64,000 bases of DNA from Halorussus limi. GTDB lineage: Archaea; Halobacteriota; Halobacteria; Halobacteriales; Haladaptataceae. The stretch is from contig NZ_CP096661.1 in the NCBI RefSeq assembly GCF_023238205.1, forward strand, positions 124,001-188,000, read 5' to 3'. A program made the translations under genes and the position numbers. Shown here one piece after another: positions 1 to 8,315 of the stretch (position 1 is its first letter; each line of letters begins with the position of its first letter). The notes under the pieces are model-generated. The model saw nothing but the letters and a program-made list of their open reading frames with translations, did not search any database and was not told where the DNA came from.

Positions 1-1142
1 TGCATCGTCTTGGCGATTTGGCCGGCGGTCGCGCCGAGTTCGACCGCGAGGACGAGTTCGTGGACGATTTCGGCCCCTTGTTCGCCGACTACGTGCGCGC
101 CGAGTAGCTCGTCGGTGTCGGCGTCGGTGACGAGTTTGACGAATCCTTCGGTCTCACCGAGTGCCTTCGGCTTGCCCTGGTCAGTGAAGTTCTGGGGCCG
201 ATGCCCACCTCGTACCCTTCGTCCCGAACTTCCTGTTCGGTCAGCCCGACGTGACCGACCTGTGGGTCAGTAAATACCGCCCATGGGACGGTTCGCCCCT
301 CGGTGCTGATCTCCTCGTCTTTCGCGAGATGCCGATACAGGAGGTCTGCATCGTCACGAGCGGAGTGGGTGAACATCGGCGGCGGCCCGCTCACGTCGCC
401 GATGGCGTAGACACCGTCAGCAGTCGTTCTGAAGCTATCGTCGGTCTCGATGAACCCTGGGTCGTCAACCGACACGCCGACGTCTTTGAGCCCGAGACCG
501 TCCGTGTTCGGCGTCTGCCCAGCGGCGAGCGCGTCATCTGAGACAATGATTGTGCTGGTACCATTGGCGTCGACGCGGATGCCGTCGCCGACCTCTGCTA
601 GTGCCGTCACGGGTGCATTGGTCTGGACGGTGATCCCTTCGTCTTCGAAGGCAGTCTCGATGACCCCGCTTACCTCCGGGTCCTCGTCCGGGAGGAGGCA
701 GGCGGTCGCCGCGCTGGAAGACGGTGACGTTTGAGGCGAATCGGTTGTATATCTGGGCGTACTCGCAGCCGACGTACCCACCCCCGATGACGGCCAGCGA
801 GTCAGGAATTACGTCGAGGTCGAGCAAATCAATACTGTCGTGGACTTCGACGTTGTTGAGGCCGTCGATTGTCGGCTTCGCCGGGCGAGCACCTGTATTG
901 ATGACGACCCGTTCGGCAGAGAGCGTGTGATCGTCGACGCGGACCTCGTGCGGGGATTCGAAGACGCCGTGGCCCTCGACGAAGTCGATATTTTCGTTGC
1001 CCTCAACGTTCTTGTAGGCTCCCTCGCGAATGCTCTGGAAATATCGTCCTTGCGCTCGACGATTGGGTCCATGTCGTCCTGGATGGCGCCGTTGATGTCG
1101 GACGGATATCTCGAACCCAATATAACGAGATTCCGCCCCCAT
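1..1142 (-). pseudogene. decayed FAD/NAD disulfide oxidoreductase (dihydrolipoamide dehydrogenase/MerA family)
   Basis: Recognisable pieces of one class-I pyridine-nucleotide disulfide oxidoreductase lie in different minus-strand frames. About 700-1090 carries the central part with an NAD-binding GGGYVGCEYAQIY motif; about 190-700 carries the second FAD motif (VYAIGDVSG) and the start of the dimerisation domain; about 1-190 carries the rest of that domain (ETEGFVKLVTDADTDELLGA) in a third frame. The N-terminal FAD-binding GxGxxG and redox CxxxxC are absent; before about 1090 the frame degenerates. At least two frameshifts plus a 5' loss make this a pseudogene, and its 3' end runs off the window. 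Intact paralogues sit at 2546-3976 and 12118-13500. Confident in the family, less so in exact breakpoints. Confidence 0.85.
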
Positions 1143-1226
1143 GTCGAGTACTCGCTGACTGACGCTGGGAATGAGGTGAAAACCCGTCTCAAACCACTGT
1201 TGGAGTGGGCCTCGACGGCCGAGTGA
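1096..1226 (+). pseudogene. C-terminal remnant of an HxlR-family transcriptional regulator
   Basis: The plus-strand frame ending at 1226 reads RFRPHVEYSLTDAGNEV and then a helix ending LLEWASTAE. This matches the wing and C-terminal helix of HxlR winged-helix repressors, where (R/H)VEYxLTxxG is the signature. Nothing upstream in this frame resembles the HTH core, since that DNA belongs to the decayed reductase on the other strand. It is therefore a 3' fragment of roughly 40 codons joined to another broken gene, probably by deletion. Confidence 0.6.
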
Positions 1227-1261
1227 CTACCGACGAGTGACCGTTTGTGTGATGTAACCAA

Positions 1262-1603
1262 CCGTTCGATAGTCTGCTAAGACAGTTCTGTGCCTTTTAC
1301 TGCTCATACCTGACCAGCCGTCCCTGACACCTGAGAAAACGTCTGCTGACCTTCAAAATCCCCGCCAAATGACAAATTCTCTACGAAAACGCTCGAAGCC
1401 AAGGGTGAGAGTACGCAGCCGGAGCTCGCTGAGTCAATGCTCCTCCCGACCTAAATTATTTGTTACACAAACCGAAGGGAGCAGGATCAGCATCCGCTAG
1501 CACACATCGGATCTGACTGCTGTCAACTTCCCTCTGATTTGAAAATGTTCGCTGTGTCCCGACGACATCCGGGTTTTGAAACTCTGTTCTGCGAGAGTCG
1601 ACC
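1262..1603. other. non-coding stretch without a recognisable gene
   Basis: No frame shows convincing haloarchaeal coding character. The only visible feature is AT-rich sequence near 1450-1465 (AAATTATTTGT). I see no RNA gene or repeat. Confidence 0.5.
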
Positions 1604-1960
1604 TCAGAACGTGATGATTTCGTAGTCGTCGTCAACGAGGTCCCGAATGCTGGGGTGACCTTCGTTTTCGTCAAGCCGAACTGCCCCTGCTTCGTCGACA
1701 GCGTCGCCGACGCCGAATGCCCCGGCGCAGTAGTCGCAGACCGCCATGTCGTCGCGAACGGACTGGTAGAGGTCGTGGTAGTCGTGGTCCTCGTCTTCGA
1801 GTTTGGGAACCCACTGTGTTCCGGCGCCGTCGAAGATGAGTTCGACATCGTCGCCCTCCGTCTCGGCGAACTCTTTGGCAGTTTCGAGGCCGTTCACGAT
1901 GCGGCCCAGATCGGCGTGCGATTCGGTACCGGCCAGAATGATGACGGCTGCTTTCGCCAT
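1604..1960 (-). CDS. DsrE-family sulfur-transfer-like protein
   Basis: A 118-residue cytoplasmic protein of the DsrE/DsrF/TusD-like fold. It opens with a beta strand and glycine turn (AAVIILAGTESHADLGR), followed by the family's helix and an acidic central strand (VELIFDGAGTQWV). A CDYC pair at residues 75-78 lies where DsrE proteins carry their sulfur-binding cysteine. DsrE proteins bind and relay sulfane sulfur. Small stand-alone versions are common in haloarchaea, usually of unknown partner. It is isolated here, about 8 kb from the sulfur island at 10-28 kb, so a shared role is inference. Start is the first ATG; length is normal for the family. Confidence 0.8.
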   Translation of the reverse strand: MAKAAVIILAGTESHADLGRIVNGLETAKEFAETEGDDVELIFDGAGTQWVPKLEDEDHDYHDLYQSVRDDMAVCDYCAGAFGVGDAVDEAGAVRLDENEGHPSIRDLVDDDYEIITF

Positions 1961-2079
1961 GACGAATCCTCGTTAGTCTGCGAGACGTAAGTAGCGGGTG
2001 ACAACGGCTATTCCGGCCGCGATTACGAGCAGACTGATTGGTAAGCCCTTAAACTAACAGAGGGGTCGTGGCGGATCGT

Positions 2080-2385
2080 TTAGAGTTCGACGGAAGACGC
2101 GTCTGCGACGTCGAACTTCATCACTTCCGGTTCGCCGGCGAGGAGGTCCGGAAGTGCCTTCTCGAACTCCTGGAAATGGTCCGTCTCCGCGTGCGCCTCA
2201 AACGCAGCTTCGTCTTCGTATTGTTCGAAGAATCGGAATACGTTCGAATCTTCGACATCCGTCGCGACTCGGTAGTCAATGACGCCGTTCTCGTTACGGG
2301 ACTGTTCGGCGAGCGATGTAATCCGGTCGAGCGCTTCGTCGTGACTATCAGGGTCGATCGGAAATATCGCGTGAACAACGAGCAT
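2080..2385 (-). CDS. ABM-domain (antibiotic biosynthesis monooxygenase, YgiN-like) protein
   Basis: A 101-residue protein covering a single ABM ferredoxin-like domain: an N-terminal strand (MLVVHAIFPID), helix EALDRITSLAEQSRNE, the family's GVIDYRV strand, the FRFFEQYEDEAAFEAHAET segment and a final LPDLLAGEPEV region. Members are dimeric, cofactor-free quinol monooxygenases or stress enzymes, but the substrate cannot be read from sequence. It lies upstream of the MerA-like reductase in the same direction, with about 100 bases between gene ends and no obvious operon overlap. Confidence 0.85.
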   Translation of the reverse strand: MLVVHAIFPIDPDSHDEALDRITSLAEQSRNENGVIDYRVATDVEDSNVFRFFEQYEDEAAFEAHAETDHFQEFEKALPDLLAGEPEVMKFDVADASSVEL

Positions 2386-2545
2386 TACAAAGCACTCAAC
2401 AAGAAGGAGACGTAAAGCTACTCGGCCGAGTTACATCGGGTCTGCAACGCGACGAGCAGATTTGGCTCTTCTTCCCTCGTAGTCGTATCCTCTGATGGCA
2501 GCCTTCCTACACCGGGATAGGGGTCACGATGGGCCTGCACAACTG

Positions 2546-3976
2546 TTAGTGATGGTGGTGTTGACTATTCCCGCCGCGAGAAAACTGTCCAGCAAACGCC
2601 CGCTGGACGACTTCCGGCAACGCAGGGTGGATGTGGACTGACTCACGGATATCCTGGACAGTCCCAGACCCGGCTTTCATTGCGACGACGACCTCCTGAA
2701 TGAGCGTTGACGCATCCGGTCCGATGATGTGACAGCCCAGAATCTCACCCTCTAAATCGATGAGCACCTTCACGAACCCCTCAGCATGCATCGCATCGCC
2801 ACGCGCAGTATCCTCGAAGCGGTATGTATTAGTCGCGTATTCGCGGTCCGCCGCTCGTAACGCTTCCTCGTGGGCACCGACGCCAGCGACCTCGGGCGAC
2901 CCGAACACCGCGAACGGAATCGCCGTGTAATCTATCGGTTCGAGGTCCTCGCCGAAGATGTTCCGCGCGACGGTCTGGGCCTCGTGGTTGGCGTTGTGTT
3001 TCAGGAGGTACTCGCCGACGATGTCACCGAGCGCCCAGACGCCGTCGGCGGTCGTCCGGAGGTACTCGTCGGTCTCGATGAATCCGTCAGCGTCCGTTTT
3101 CACGCCTGCGGCCTTCAGATTCAGCGTGTCGGAATTCGGCGTCCGGCCGGTCGCGACCAGCAGTTCGTCGCCCGTGACACTCACCGACTCGTCGGAACTC
3201 TCGCTGTCTTCGCCCTGCGGATACGTTCGTGCGTCTACGGTAATTCCCTCTTCTGATTCGGTCGCGGTAACCGCTTCGTAGCCGGTGTACACGTCGAACC
3301 GCTCGGCGTACCGGTCGGTGAACGCCTCCGCAACTTCCTCGTCGGCGGACGGGAGCAAGTGCGGTCGGCGGCCGATGATGGTCACGTCGCTACCGAACAT
3401 CCCGAAGAAGTGGCCTAGTTCCGCCGCGATATACCCGCCACCGACGATGACTAGGTGGTCCGGCGGTTCCTCCAACTGGAGCGCCTGCTTGCTAGTGAGG
3501 TAATTAACTCCCTCGATGCCCTCGATGGGTGCAGTCCACGGTCGGGACCCGGCGGCGATGAGGACCGTGTCCGCTCGGAGCCGAGCGCCGTCGTCCTCAC
3601 CGCCTTCGACCTCCACCGTCCGCTCGTCCACGAAGTAGGCTTCGCCGTCGAACAGTTCGTGCTGTGACGACGACTCCAGTCCGTTACGGATGGACGCCGC
3701 GTCGCCGTGGACCTCCTCGTTGACCTTTCGGACGATATCGTCGAACGCGACGTCGGTGACCTCCGCCGAAATGTCGAACTCCTCGGCGCGCTCCACCGTC
3801 TCGACGATGTCGGCGTGGTACAGCAGCATCTTCGAGGGGATGCAACCCCGGTTCAGACATGTCCCGCCGAGTCGCCCCTTTTCGACAACCGCGACTGATT
3901 GTCCCTGATTCGCCGCCACGTTTGCCACGTCCAGTCCGGACCCGGACCCGATGACGAGAAAATCAAACTCCTTCAT
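2546..3976 (-). CDS. FAD-dependent disulfide reductase (dihydrolipoamide dehydrogenase / MerA / bis-gamma-glutamylcystine reductase family)
   Basis: A complete 476-residue class-I flavoprotein disulfide reductase. It has an FAD-binding GSGSG at residues 10-14, redox pair GGTCLNRGCIPSK (C40, C45), NAD(P)-binding IVGGGYIAAELGHF near residue 178, second FAD motif WALGDIVG, and the dimer-interface HIHPALPEV with the catalytic His-Glu. It reduces a cytoplasmic disulfide using NAD(P)H. A haloarchaeal member once annotated as merA was shown in Halobacterium to reduce bis-gamma-glutamylcystine, so that is as plausible as lipoamide. There is no N-terminal HMA domain and no C-terminal Cys pair for mercury; the tail instead ends in four histidines (NSQHHHH). 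About 45-50% similar by eye to the copy at 12118-13500. Confidence 0.85.
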   Translation of the reverse strand: MKEFDFLVIGSGSGLDVANVAANQGQSVAVVEKGRLGGTCLNRGCIPSKMLLYHADIVETVERAEEFDISAEVTDVAFDDIVRKVNEEVHGDAASIRNGLESSSQHELFDGEAYFVDERTVEVEGGEDDGARLRADTVLIAAGSRPWTAPIEGIEGVNYLTSKQALQLEEPPDHLVIVGGGYIAAELGHFFGMFGSDVTIIGRRPHLLPSADEEVAEAFTDRYAERFDVYTGYEAVTATESEEGITVDARTYPQGEDSESSDESVSVTGDELLVATGRTPNSDTLNLKAAGVKTDADGFIETDEYLRTTADGVWALGDIVGEYLLKHNANHEAQTVARNIFGEDLEPIDYTAIPFAVFGSPEVAGVGAHEEALRAADREYATNTYRFEDTARGDAMHAEGFVKVLIDLEGEILGCHIIGPDASTLIQEVVVAMKAGSGTVQDIRESVHIHPALPEVVQRAFAGQFSRGGNSQHHHH

Positions 3977-4211
3977 GTTCCTCGTAGGAGCGCGCGAGTG
4001 ATGAAAGCTCTCGCCGCGCCCATCCTCGCCGGTACTCCGAGCCCGCTTCGTTGAAACTCACCTCTGATGACAAGAACAAATCGGCTATGAACAATGCGGA
4101 GCGTGTATTGAGCAGTAGAGTCGTTGAGTACGTTCTGATGTATTGGTTGAATGGAGACGGAACGTGTTATCGACACTGCTTTTATTTGTTACGGTGAGCA
4201 AGTCGTTGCTA

Positions 4212-4690
4212 ATGGTTGCGGTTCGTGATGCAACTGCTAGTGATTGCGAAGCAATCTACGAGGTTCACGTTGCTTCGATCGCGGAGTCGATACCTCAGAG
4301 TACTCCGACGAGGAGATGGAGGTCTGGGAATCAGGCCCCTCGCCACAGAGGTATTCAGTTTCAGAACAGGATTCTGCGTTCTTAGTGGCTGAAGTCGAGT
4401 CGGAAATCGTCGGGTTTGCGGAAGTCTCGTTGAATGACCCAGAACTCGATAAACTCTACGTCCATCCCGCCAATCAACGACAGGGTATCGCACGAACGTT
4501 GGTCGAAGCAATTGAACAGCGAGTGCGAGACCACGGAGGCGGCTCGCTATACGTGGAGGTGTCTCTGAATGCCGTCCCGTTCTACGAACAGACTGGCTTT
4601 CAACGAACAGGTACTTACGAGAAAACGGTCGCCGTCGATACCGAGTCGGTCGAAATGACGATGGTCGATATGAGGAACGCTCTTCGATAA
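4212..4690 (+). pseudogene. GNAT N-acetyltransferase, interrupted by a frameshift
   Basis: The ATG at 4212 opens VAVRDATASDCEAIYEVHVASIAES, a typical GNAT N-terminus. The frame then runs off, while the next frame continues from about 4290 with SEYSDEEMEVWESG, the beta4 strand FLVAEVESEIVGFAEV, the acetyl-CoA loop NQRQGIARTLV and PFYEQTGFQRTG. Together they make one ordinary acetyltransferase of about 160 residues with a single-base frameshift between about 4280 and 4300. All key motifs are intact on either side, so either a recent mutation or a sequencing error is possible. The acyl acceptor is unknown. Confidence 0.75.
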
Positions 4691-4891
4691 ATTCGCACCA
4701 CAAATTAATTGCTAATACTCTTACTCCACCGAACGAACTTCTTGAGTTAAGGCGGTTAATGCAGAGCGTAAATATCTCCACTCGCTATTGGCCCGGCGGT
4801 GTCGCACCACACTGGTTAAATCCCCAACTCCGAGAAGGAAACTCATCGAAGACGCTCAAGAAGTCGGTCGTCCGGACACCACTCGGTAAGC

Positions 4892-5104
4892 TTAAATCGA
4901 CACTTCGGATGGGACGAACGTCCCGATCGATACCGTGTATAACGACACCGTCGCGATTCCCAGCAGGGAAGTGTCCAATACTTCGAGTGGGAGGAGAATC
5001 ATCCCAATCGCGACCGCCACAATAATCAGCATATACATTGGGTCGATTGTGTCGAGTCGGAATTGATTCGACCGGTGTCGAACCGCATCAATGCCATGGG
5101 GCAT
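4892..5104 (-). CDS. small one- or two-helix membrane protein
   Basis: A short minus-strand frame gives 70 residues from the ATG at 5104, or 48 from the ATG at 5038. It is dominated by a hydrophobic stretch (MYMLIIVAVAIGMILLPLEV) and a second weaker one (LLGIATVSLYTVSIGTF). The longer form overlaps the end of the aldo/keto reductase by 17 bases in the same direction, which would suggest coupling. I do not recognise the family. Composition and in-frame length make it plausible but not certain. Confidence 0.4.
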   Translation of the reverse strand: MPHGIDAVRHRSNQFRLDTIDPMYMLIIVAVAIGMILLPLEVLDTSLLGIATVSLYTVSIGTFVPSEVSI

Positions 5105-6296
5105 CATCCGGGTTGACGATGCGTTTGCGCTCCTCGATGGCATCGAGTTTTGCCACGTCTTCGTCATCAAGTTCGAGAGCGAGGCTCAGCCAGTTCTCTC
5201 GAAGGTGGTCTTTGGTCGTAGCTCTGGGAATAGCGGTTACGTTTTTCTCCCGAAGCCATGCGAGGCTGACCTGTTCAGGTGTCGCGCTGTGTTTCCTCGC
5301 GACTTCCTGTACCTCCGTCACGTGTTCGACATCGTCGCGGGCGATGGGCGAGTAGGCCACGAGTTCCATGTCCACATGGTCCTGGGAGCAGAAGTTCCGG
5401 AGGTCCTCTTGCGGGAGCAGTGGGTGCATCTCGACTTGATTCGCAAAAATTGGCGCGTCAGCGACTTCGATGGCCTCTTTGAGCAAGTCGACCGTGAAGT
5501 TACTCACACCTATTTTCTCAATGAGGCTTTCCTCTCGGAGAGTTGCGAATGCATCGAGCGTCTCGACTGGGTCGTACTTGCCCGTGGGCCAGTGGACGTA
5601 TAGGAGGTCCACATACTCCATACCGAGGTGGTTGAGGCTCTCTTCGGCGCTGCGTCGGACGCCGTATTGGTCGAGGTCTGCTGGCGGAACCTTGGTGGCC
5701 ACAAACAAATCTTCGCGAGCCACGCTCGACGCGGCGACAGCATCGCCCACCGCCTTCTCGTTGTAGTACGCCTCAACCTGCTCGGTAGTGTCGATGTGCC
5801 TGTACCCGACGTGGAGGGCCTGTTGAATGTTCCCGTAGCACGCATCATAGTCCGCATGATCGAAGGTGCCGATGCCGAGCATCGGCATCCCGTGGGTCGA
5901 GGACGGTGAGTAGTTGGTGACGTCTGCGTCGATGCCGGTAGTCGGTACATCAACGGCCCCGTTCTCGTCGGGGTTCCGCTCTTCGCCGACGTTCTTCACT
6001 TGGCGTTCGACTTGCTCCGTGTTCATCACGGAACTGAGCTGGTCGGTCATCCCTTCGTCCGCTATACTCCCAGTTCCGCTAGGGGCCATCCGCTGGCGTA
6101 TCCGGGTCAGAGCATCGGTTAGATCCCCCGGTTCGCTCCCCGCTTCCTCGACGCTCTCACTGCTATGGCGCTGTTTGGCTAGCAGAAAGCCAATAAGAAA
6201 CGCGAGAGCGAACGGGGTGGTCTTCCGCAGAAGATTATCGCGGCCACCCTGAGTCTGTACGTACCGCCTTCGGGTATCAGTCCATCCACGAAGCAC
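5088..6296 (-). CDS. aldo/keto reductase with an atypical N-terminal extension
   Basis: The C-terminal part, from about residue 125, is a complete NADPH-dependent aldo/keto reductase: MPMLGIGTF, the HIDTTEQVEAYYNE segment with catalytic Asp and Tyr, the ATKV lysine, the YVHWP histidine, GVSNF, and the cofactor-binding IPRATTKDHLREN. The first 120 or so residues are foreign to the family. They start at a GTG (6296), contain one hydrophobic helix (about residues 28-41, PFALAFLIGFLLAK) and then an acidic low-complexity linker. This is either a genuine membrane-anchored fusion, read-through from an eroded upstream gene, or a start called too early; an alternative start near 5888 (MPMLGIG) gives the core enzyme. 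Aldehyde or ketone substrate unknown. Confidence 0.8.
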   Translation of the reverse strand: MLRGWTDTRRRYVQTQGGRDNLLRKTTPFALAFLIGFLLAKQRHSSESVEEAGSEPGDLTDALTRIRQRMAPSGTGSIADEGMTDQLSSVMNTEQVERQVKNVGEERNPDENGAVDVPTTGIDADVTNYSPSSTHGMPMLGIGTFDHADYDACYGNIQQALHVGYRHIDTTEQVEAYYNEKAVGDAVAASSVAREDLFVATKVPPADLDQYGVRRSAEESLNHLGMEYVDLLYVHWPTGKYDPVETLDAFATLREESLIEKIGVSNFTVDLLKEAIEVADAPIFANQVEMHPLLPQEDLRNFCSQDHVDMELVAYSPIARDDVEHVTEVQEVARKHSATPEQVSLAWLREKNVTAIPRATTKDHLRENWLSLALELDDEDVAKLDAIEERKRIVNPDDAPWH

Positions 6297-6503
6297 AGGA
6301 ATTATTTGGCGACTACGTACTTTGGGGTTCTGGCAGGGCCGGTAGACTCGTGGGGGTGACTGGTTCGTTTTGTCTATGGTTCCAAAGTTGGGATACGTGT
6401 TCTTCCTCGATGGGGCGGGCGCCGTGAGTGGTGTCGCTCACTTCGCTTGTGTTTCGCCGGGTCTGCGACACATTCGAGGCATTGGAAACCCAACGGACAC
6501 CAA

Positions 6504-7037
6504 ATGCGGACCATCGTCGAGACGCTCGAACCAGAAGTCCCCTACCGCGTGAGGCAGCGGCTCGGTCCCTCTATCACCAGAATTGCGCGAACCTTCGGAC
6601 AGCCCGAGTACCGCCTTCGCGATACCGGATACGTCGGCACTATCCACCAGCCGCTAGACGAGTTCACAGAAACACTTGAGGAACACGGGTTCGAGTGGGA
6701 CCCGCTGGCGTGGTATCACCAGCCGCCGGTTGGGGCGGAGCCAAACGGTAGCTGGACGTATCGACGGTCATTGCTGGCCGACAGACAGATTCACGTCATC
6801 CTCATCGCCCACTCACCGGAGTATATCGACGTTTTCGCCCACGAGGAGTACAATTGGGTGCGACACCCGATCAAACACTTCCGGCAGGTCGGCATCGAGC
6901 GGAAAGCCGGGAGCAGTGAAGTACGTCGGTGGCTTGAGAGTCACGGCATAAAGGTCGATGCCAAATCGCGTCGCCAGCGACAGGTCACACACAAAGTAAA
7001 AGACTTCCACAAGTACCTTGTGTCCATCATCCGATAG
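6504..7037 (+). CDS. conserved-looking haloarchaeal protein, unknown function
   Basis: I start this at the ATG opening MRTIVETLEPEVPY (177 residues), since the longer frame upstream has poor composition. The protein is soluble, without signal or membrane segment, and moderately basic at its end (KSRRQRQVTHKVKDFHKYL). Clear strand/helix patterning and aromatic motifs (EWDPLAWYHQPP, DVFAHEEYNWVRHP) argue for a real folded protein. I do not recognise a domain. It converges on the small gene at 7049-7303; a frame-restored version of that gene would run into its 3' end. Confidence 0.6.
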   Translation: MRTIVETLEPEVPYRVRQRLGPSITRIARTFGQPEYRLRDTGYVGTIHQPLDEFTETLEEHGFEWDPLAWYHQPPVGAEPNGSWTYRRSLLADRQIHVILIAHSPEYIDVFAHEEYNWVRHPIKHFRQVGIERKAGSSEVRRWLESHGIKVDAKSRRQRQVTHKVKDFHKYLVSIIR

Positions 7038-7048
7038 CGTGGATCAAT

Positions 7049-7303
7049 CTATACCTTCGAAGAAGATTGGCGAGGTCGCGAATGTACGCTCGATGTGTCC
7101 ATATCTTCTCGGGCGTCGTCGAGCGTTTTTGCTTTCACCTTCGCCTTGATCTGGTCTTCATCCCGTGTTCCTGTTCCATGCTTGAGTTTCACCGTGAGCG
7201 AGACACCGACGTCGCTCCGTTCGACGTACTCCGTCGGTGACGATTCGTCATTGGTTGCTTTCGATTTAGTCGTTGTAGAGGACGGCGAGTTGTGTTCTGA
7301 CAC
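7049..7303 (-). CDS. small haloarchaeal protein (DUF7389-like), C-terminus probably frameshifted
   Basis: The 84-residue reading frame begins with a Ser/Thr-rich tail and holds the family core: TEYVERSDVGVSLTVKLKHG, then DEDQIKAKVKAKTLDDAREDM. After DMDT the frame turns into a Ser/Arg-rich tail that looks non-native. One base over, the same DNA reads THRAYIRDLANLLRRYR, which fits the expected amphipathic C-terminal helix. I therefore suspect a single-base indel near 7084. Function unknown. The family name is from memory of haloarchaeal annotations. Confidence 0.6.
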   Translation of the reverse strand: MSEHNSPSSTTTKSKATNDESSPTEYVERSDVGVSLTVKLKHGTGTRDEDQIKAKVKAKTLDDAREDMDTSSVHSRPRQSSSKV

Positions 7304-7326
7304 GATGTAGCTGTATTGCTTGGTGT

Positions 7327-7728
7327 TTAGTGAGACTGTGCGACCGCGTCACCGGACAGTTCACGAAGGGCGTTTTCAATATCGGTGCCGGTGAGTCGCC
7401 AGCAGCCTTCAGGATGAGAGCAGTCTAACTGGCTTACGACCGTGCTCGTAAACGTAGTATAATGGGCTAGCGCAACGTCTTCGTCGCCGGTGTAGTCAAG
7501 CAGGAGTGCAAGCGCAAGTTGTGCCGGACCGCTCCCACAGTACCCCCAGTTGAAGCCTAAGGGACTGTGATTCGCCAGTTCGAGACTCGACTGTGGCGTC
7601 ACCTGCTCTTCCCCAGGTTGCTTTTCCACAACAGCGCGTCCGCGCCGCCGATAGCCGACGTAGACGACATCCTGTTTCTGGCTTGGCCGTGTCTGTTCGA
7701 GTGATCGGGAGTCGGTTGTTCCACTCAT
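7327..7728 (-). CDS. DUF6166-like protein
   Basis: A 133-residue soluble protein. After a charged N-terminus it reads DVVYVGYRRRGRAVV, a substrate-like strand, then GFNWGYCGSGPAQLALALL, the hallmark of DUF6166 proteins common on haloarchaeal plasmids and accessory regions, and a C-terminal LDCSHPEGCWRLTGTDIENAL. Biochemical role unknown; the family often sits in mobile neighbourhoods. The ATG at 7728 is the only reasonable start. Confidence 0.7.
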   Translation of the reverse strand: MSGTTDSRSLEQTRPSQKQDVVYVGYRRRGRAVVEKQPGEEQVTPQSSLELANHSPLGFNWGYCGSGPAQLALALLLDYTGDEDVALAHYTTFTSTVVSQLDCSHPEGCWRLTGTDIENALRELSGDAVAQSH

Positions 7729-7865
7729 GGTTCGATTCGAGGGATTACTTCGAGTTCCCCCGCACCCCTCAGGGGGTGAAAAACCTCACTGCGGTCACTC
7801 CGTCACGGATTTACTGACTGAGTAGCTGTTCTGCACCCAAGAGAAGATAAGACGACTTTTGACAT

Positions 7866-8315
7866 TCACTCCCAGAACGCTTCAATTCGGTCGTCTAAGT
7901 CCCCAAGAACGCTTGAGAGTACATCCCGCCAGTCGCTTGCGTACGCTGCATCGTCACCGGGCGTCGTTGCATCTGGTGGTGGATGAAAGTGCGAGCGGGT
8001 GTTGTGACTGTTCGGATGGCGGTCCCACCGACACTCCCAATGGTCGCCGTCGTTGTACTGCTCGGAGTAGTGGACGCTGAAATCGTCCGTTTCGTACCAA
8101 CGAATCTGAAGATACGCCCGATCGATGGCCGCCGGAAAGTACCCCATATCGTACTCTGCCACGACGGAACTCGGCGCATAGTCTGGTTGGAACACGACCT
8201 CTGAGAACCGCTGGCTTCGTTCGAGGTGCTGTCCGATTTGTTCGAGAATCTCGGTATCGATGCCACCAACAGTCTCTGCGACGTCCTCGTAGTCACCCGA
8301 CCGGTCGTCAGGCAT
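7866..8315 (-). CDS. TumE-like (DUF6516-like) putative toxin
   Basis: 149 residues from the ATG at 8315, chosen because it overlaps the stop of the upstream HTH gene by a few bases; a longer frame from 8363 is possible. The centre reads FSVHYSEQYNDGDHWECRWDR followed by HPNSHNTRSHFHPPPDA. This resembles the aromatic strand plus (Y/W)D-H-P-N/H-H arrangement of TumE/DUF6516 proteins, toxins of HTH-paired toxin-antitoxin systems. Assignment rests on motif resemblance and the overlapping HTH partner. No toxicity can be inferred from sequence alone. Confidence 0.5.
   Translation of the reverse strand: MPDDRSGDYEDVAETVGGIDTEILEQIGQHLERSQRFSEVVFQPDYAPSSVVAEYDMGYFPAAIDRAYLQIRWYETDDFSVHYSEQYNDGDHWECRWDRHPNSHNTRSHFHPPPDATTPGDDAAYASDWRDVLSSVLGDLDDRIEAFWE

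Noticed and set aside
830-836. CAATACT inside the decayed reductase, and similar single arms at about 4978, 56316 and 58341
   Set aside because: Isolated half-sites, mostly in coding DNA, are expected by chance at this length; used as a caution on the motif.
2546-3976. mercuric reductase (merA) as a definite name
   Set aside because: No HMA domain, no C-terminal Cys pair, no merB/merR/merT nearby. A Halobacterium relative was shown to act on bis-gamma-glutamylcystine.
4759-5025. plus-strand 88-codon frame (MQSVNISTRYWPGGVAPHW...)
   Set aside because: Antisense to the small membrane frame, with poor haloarchaeal composition and no family.
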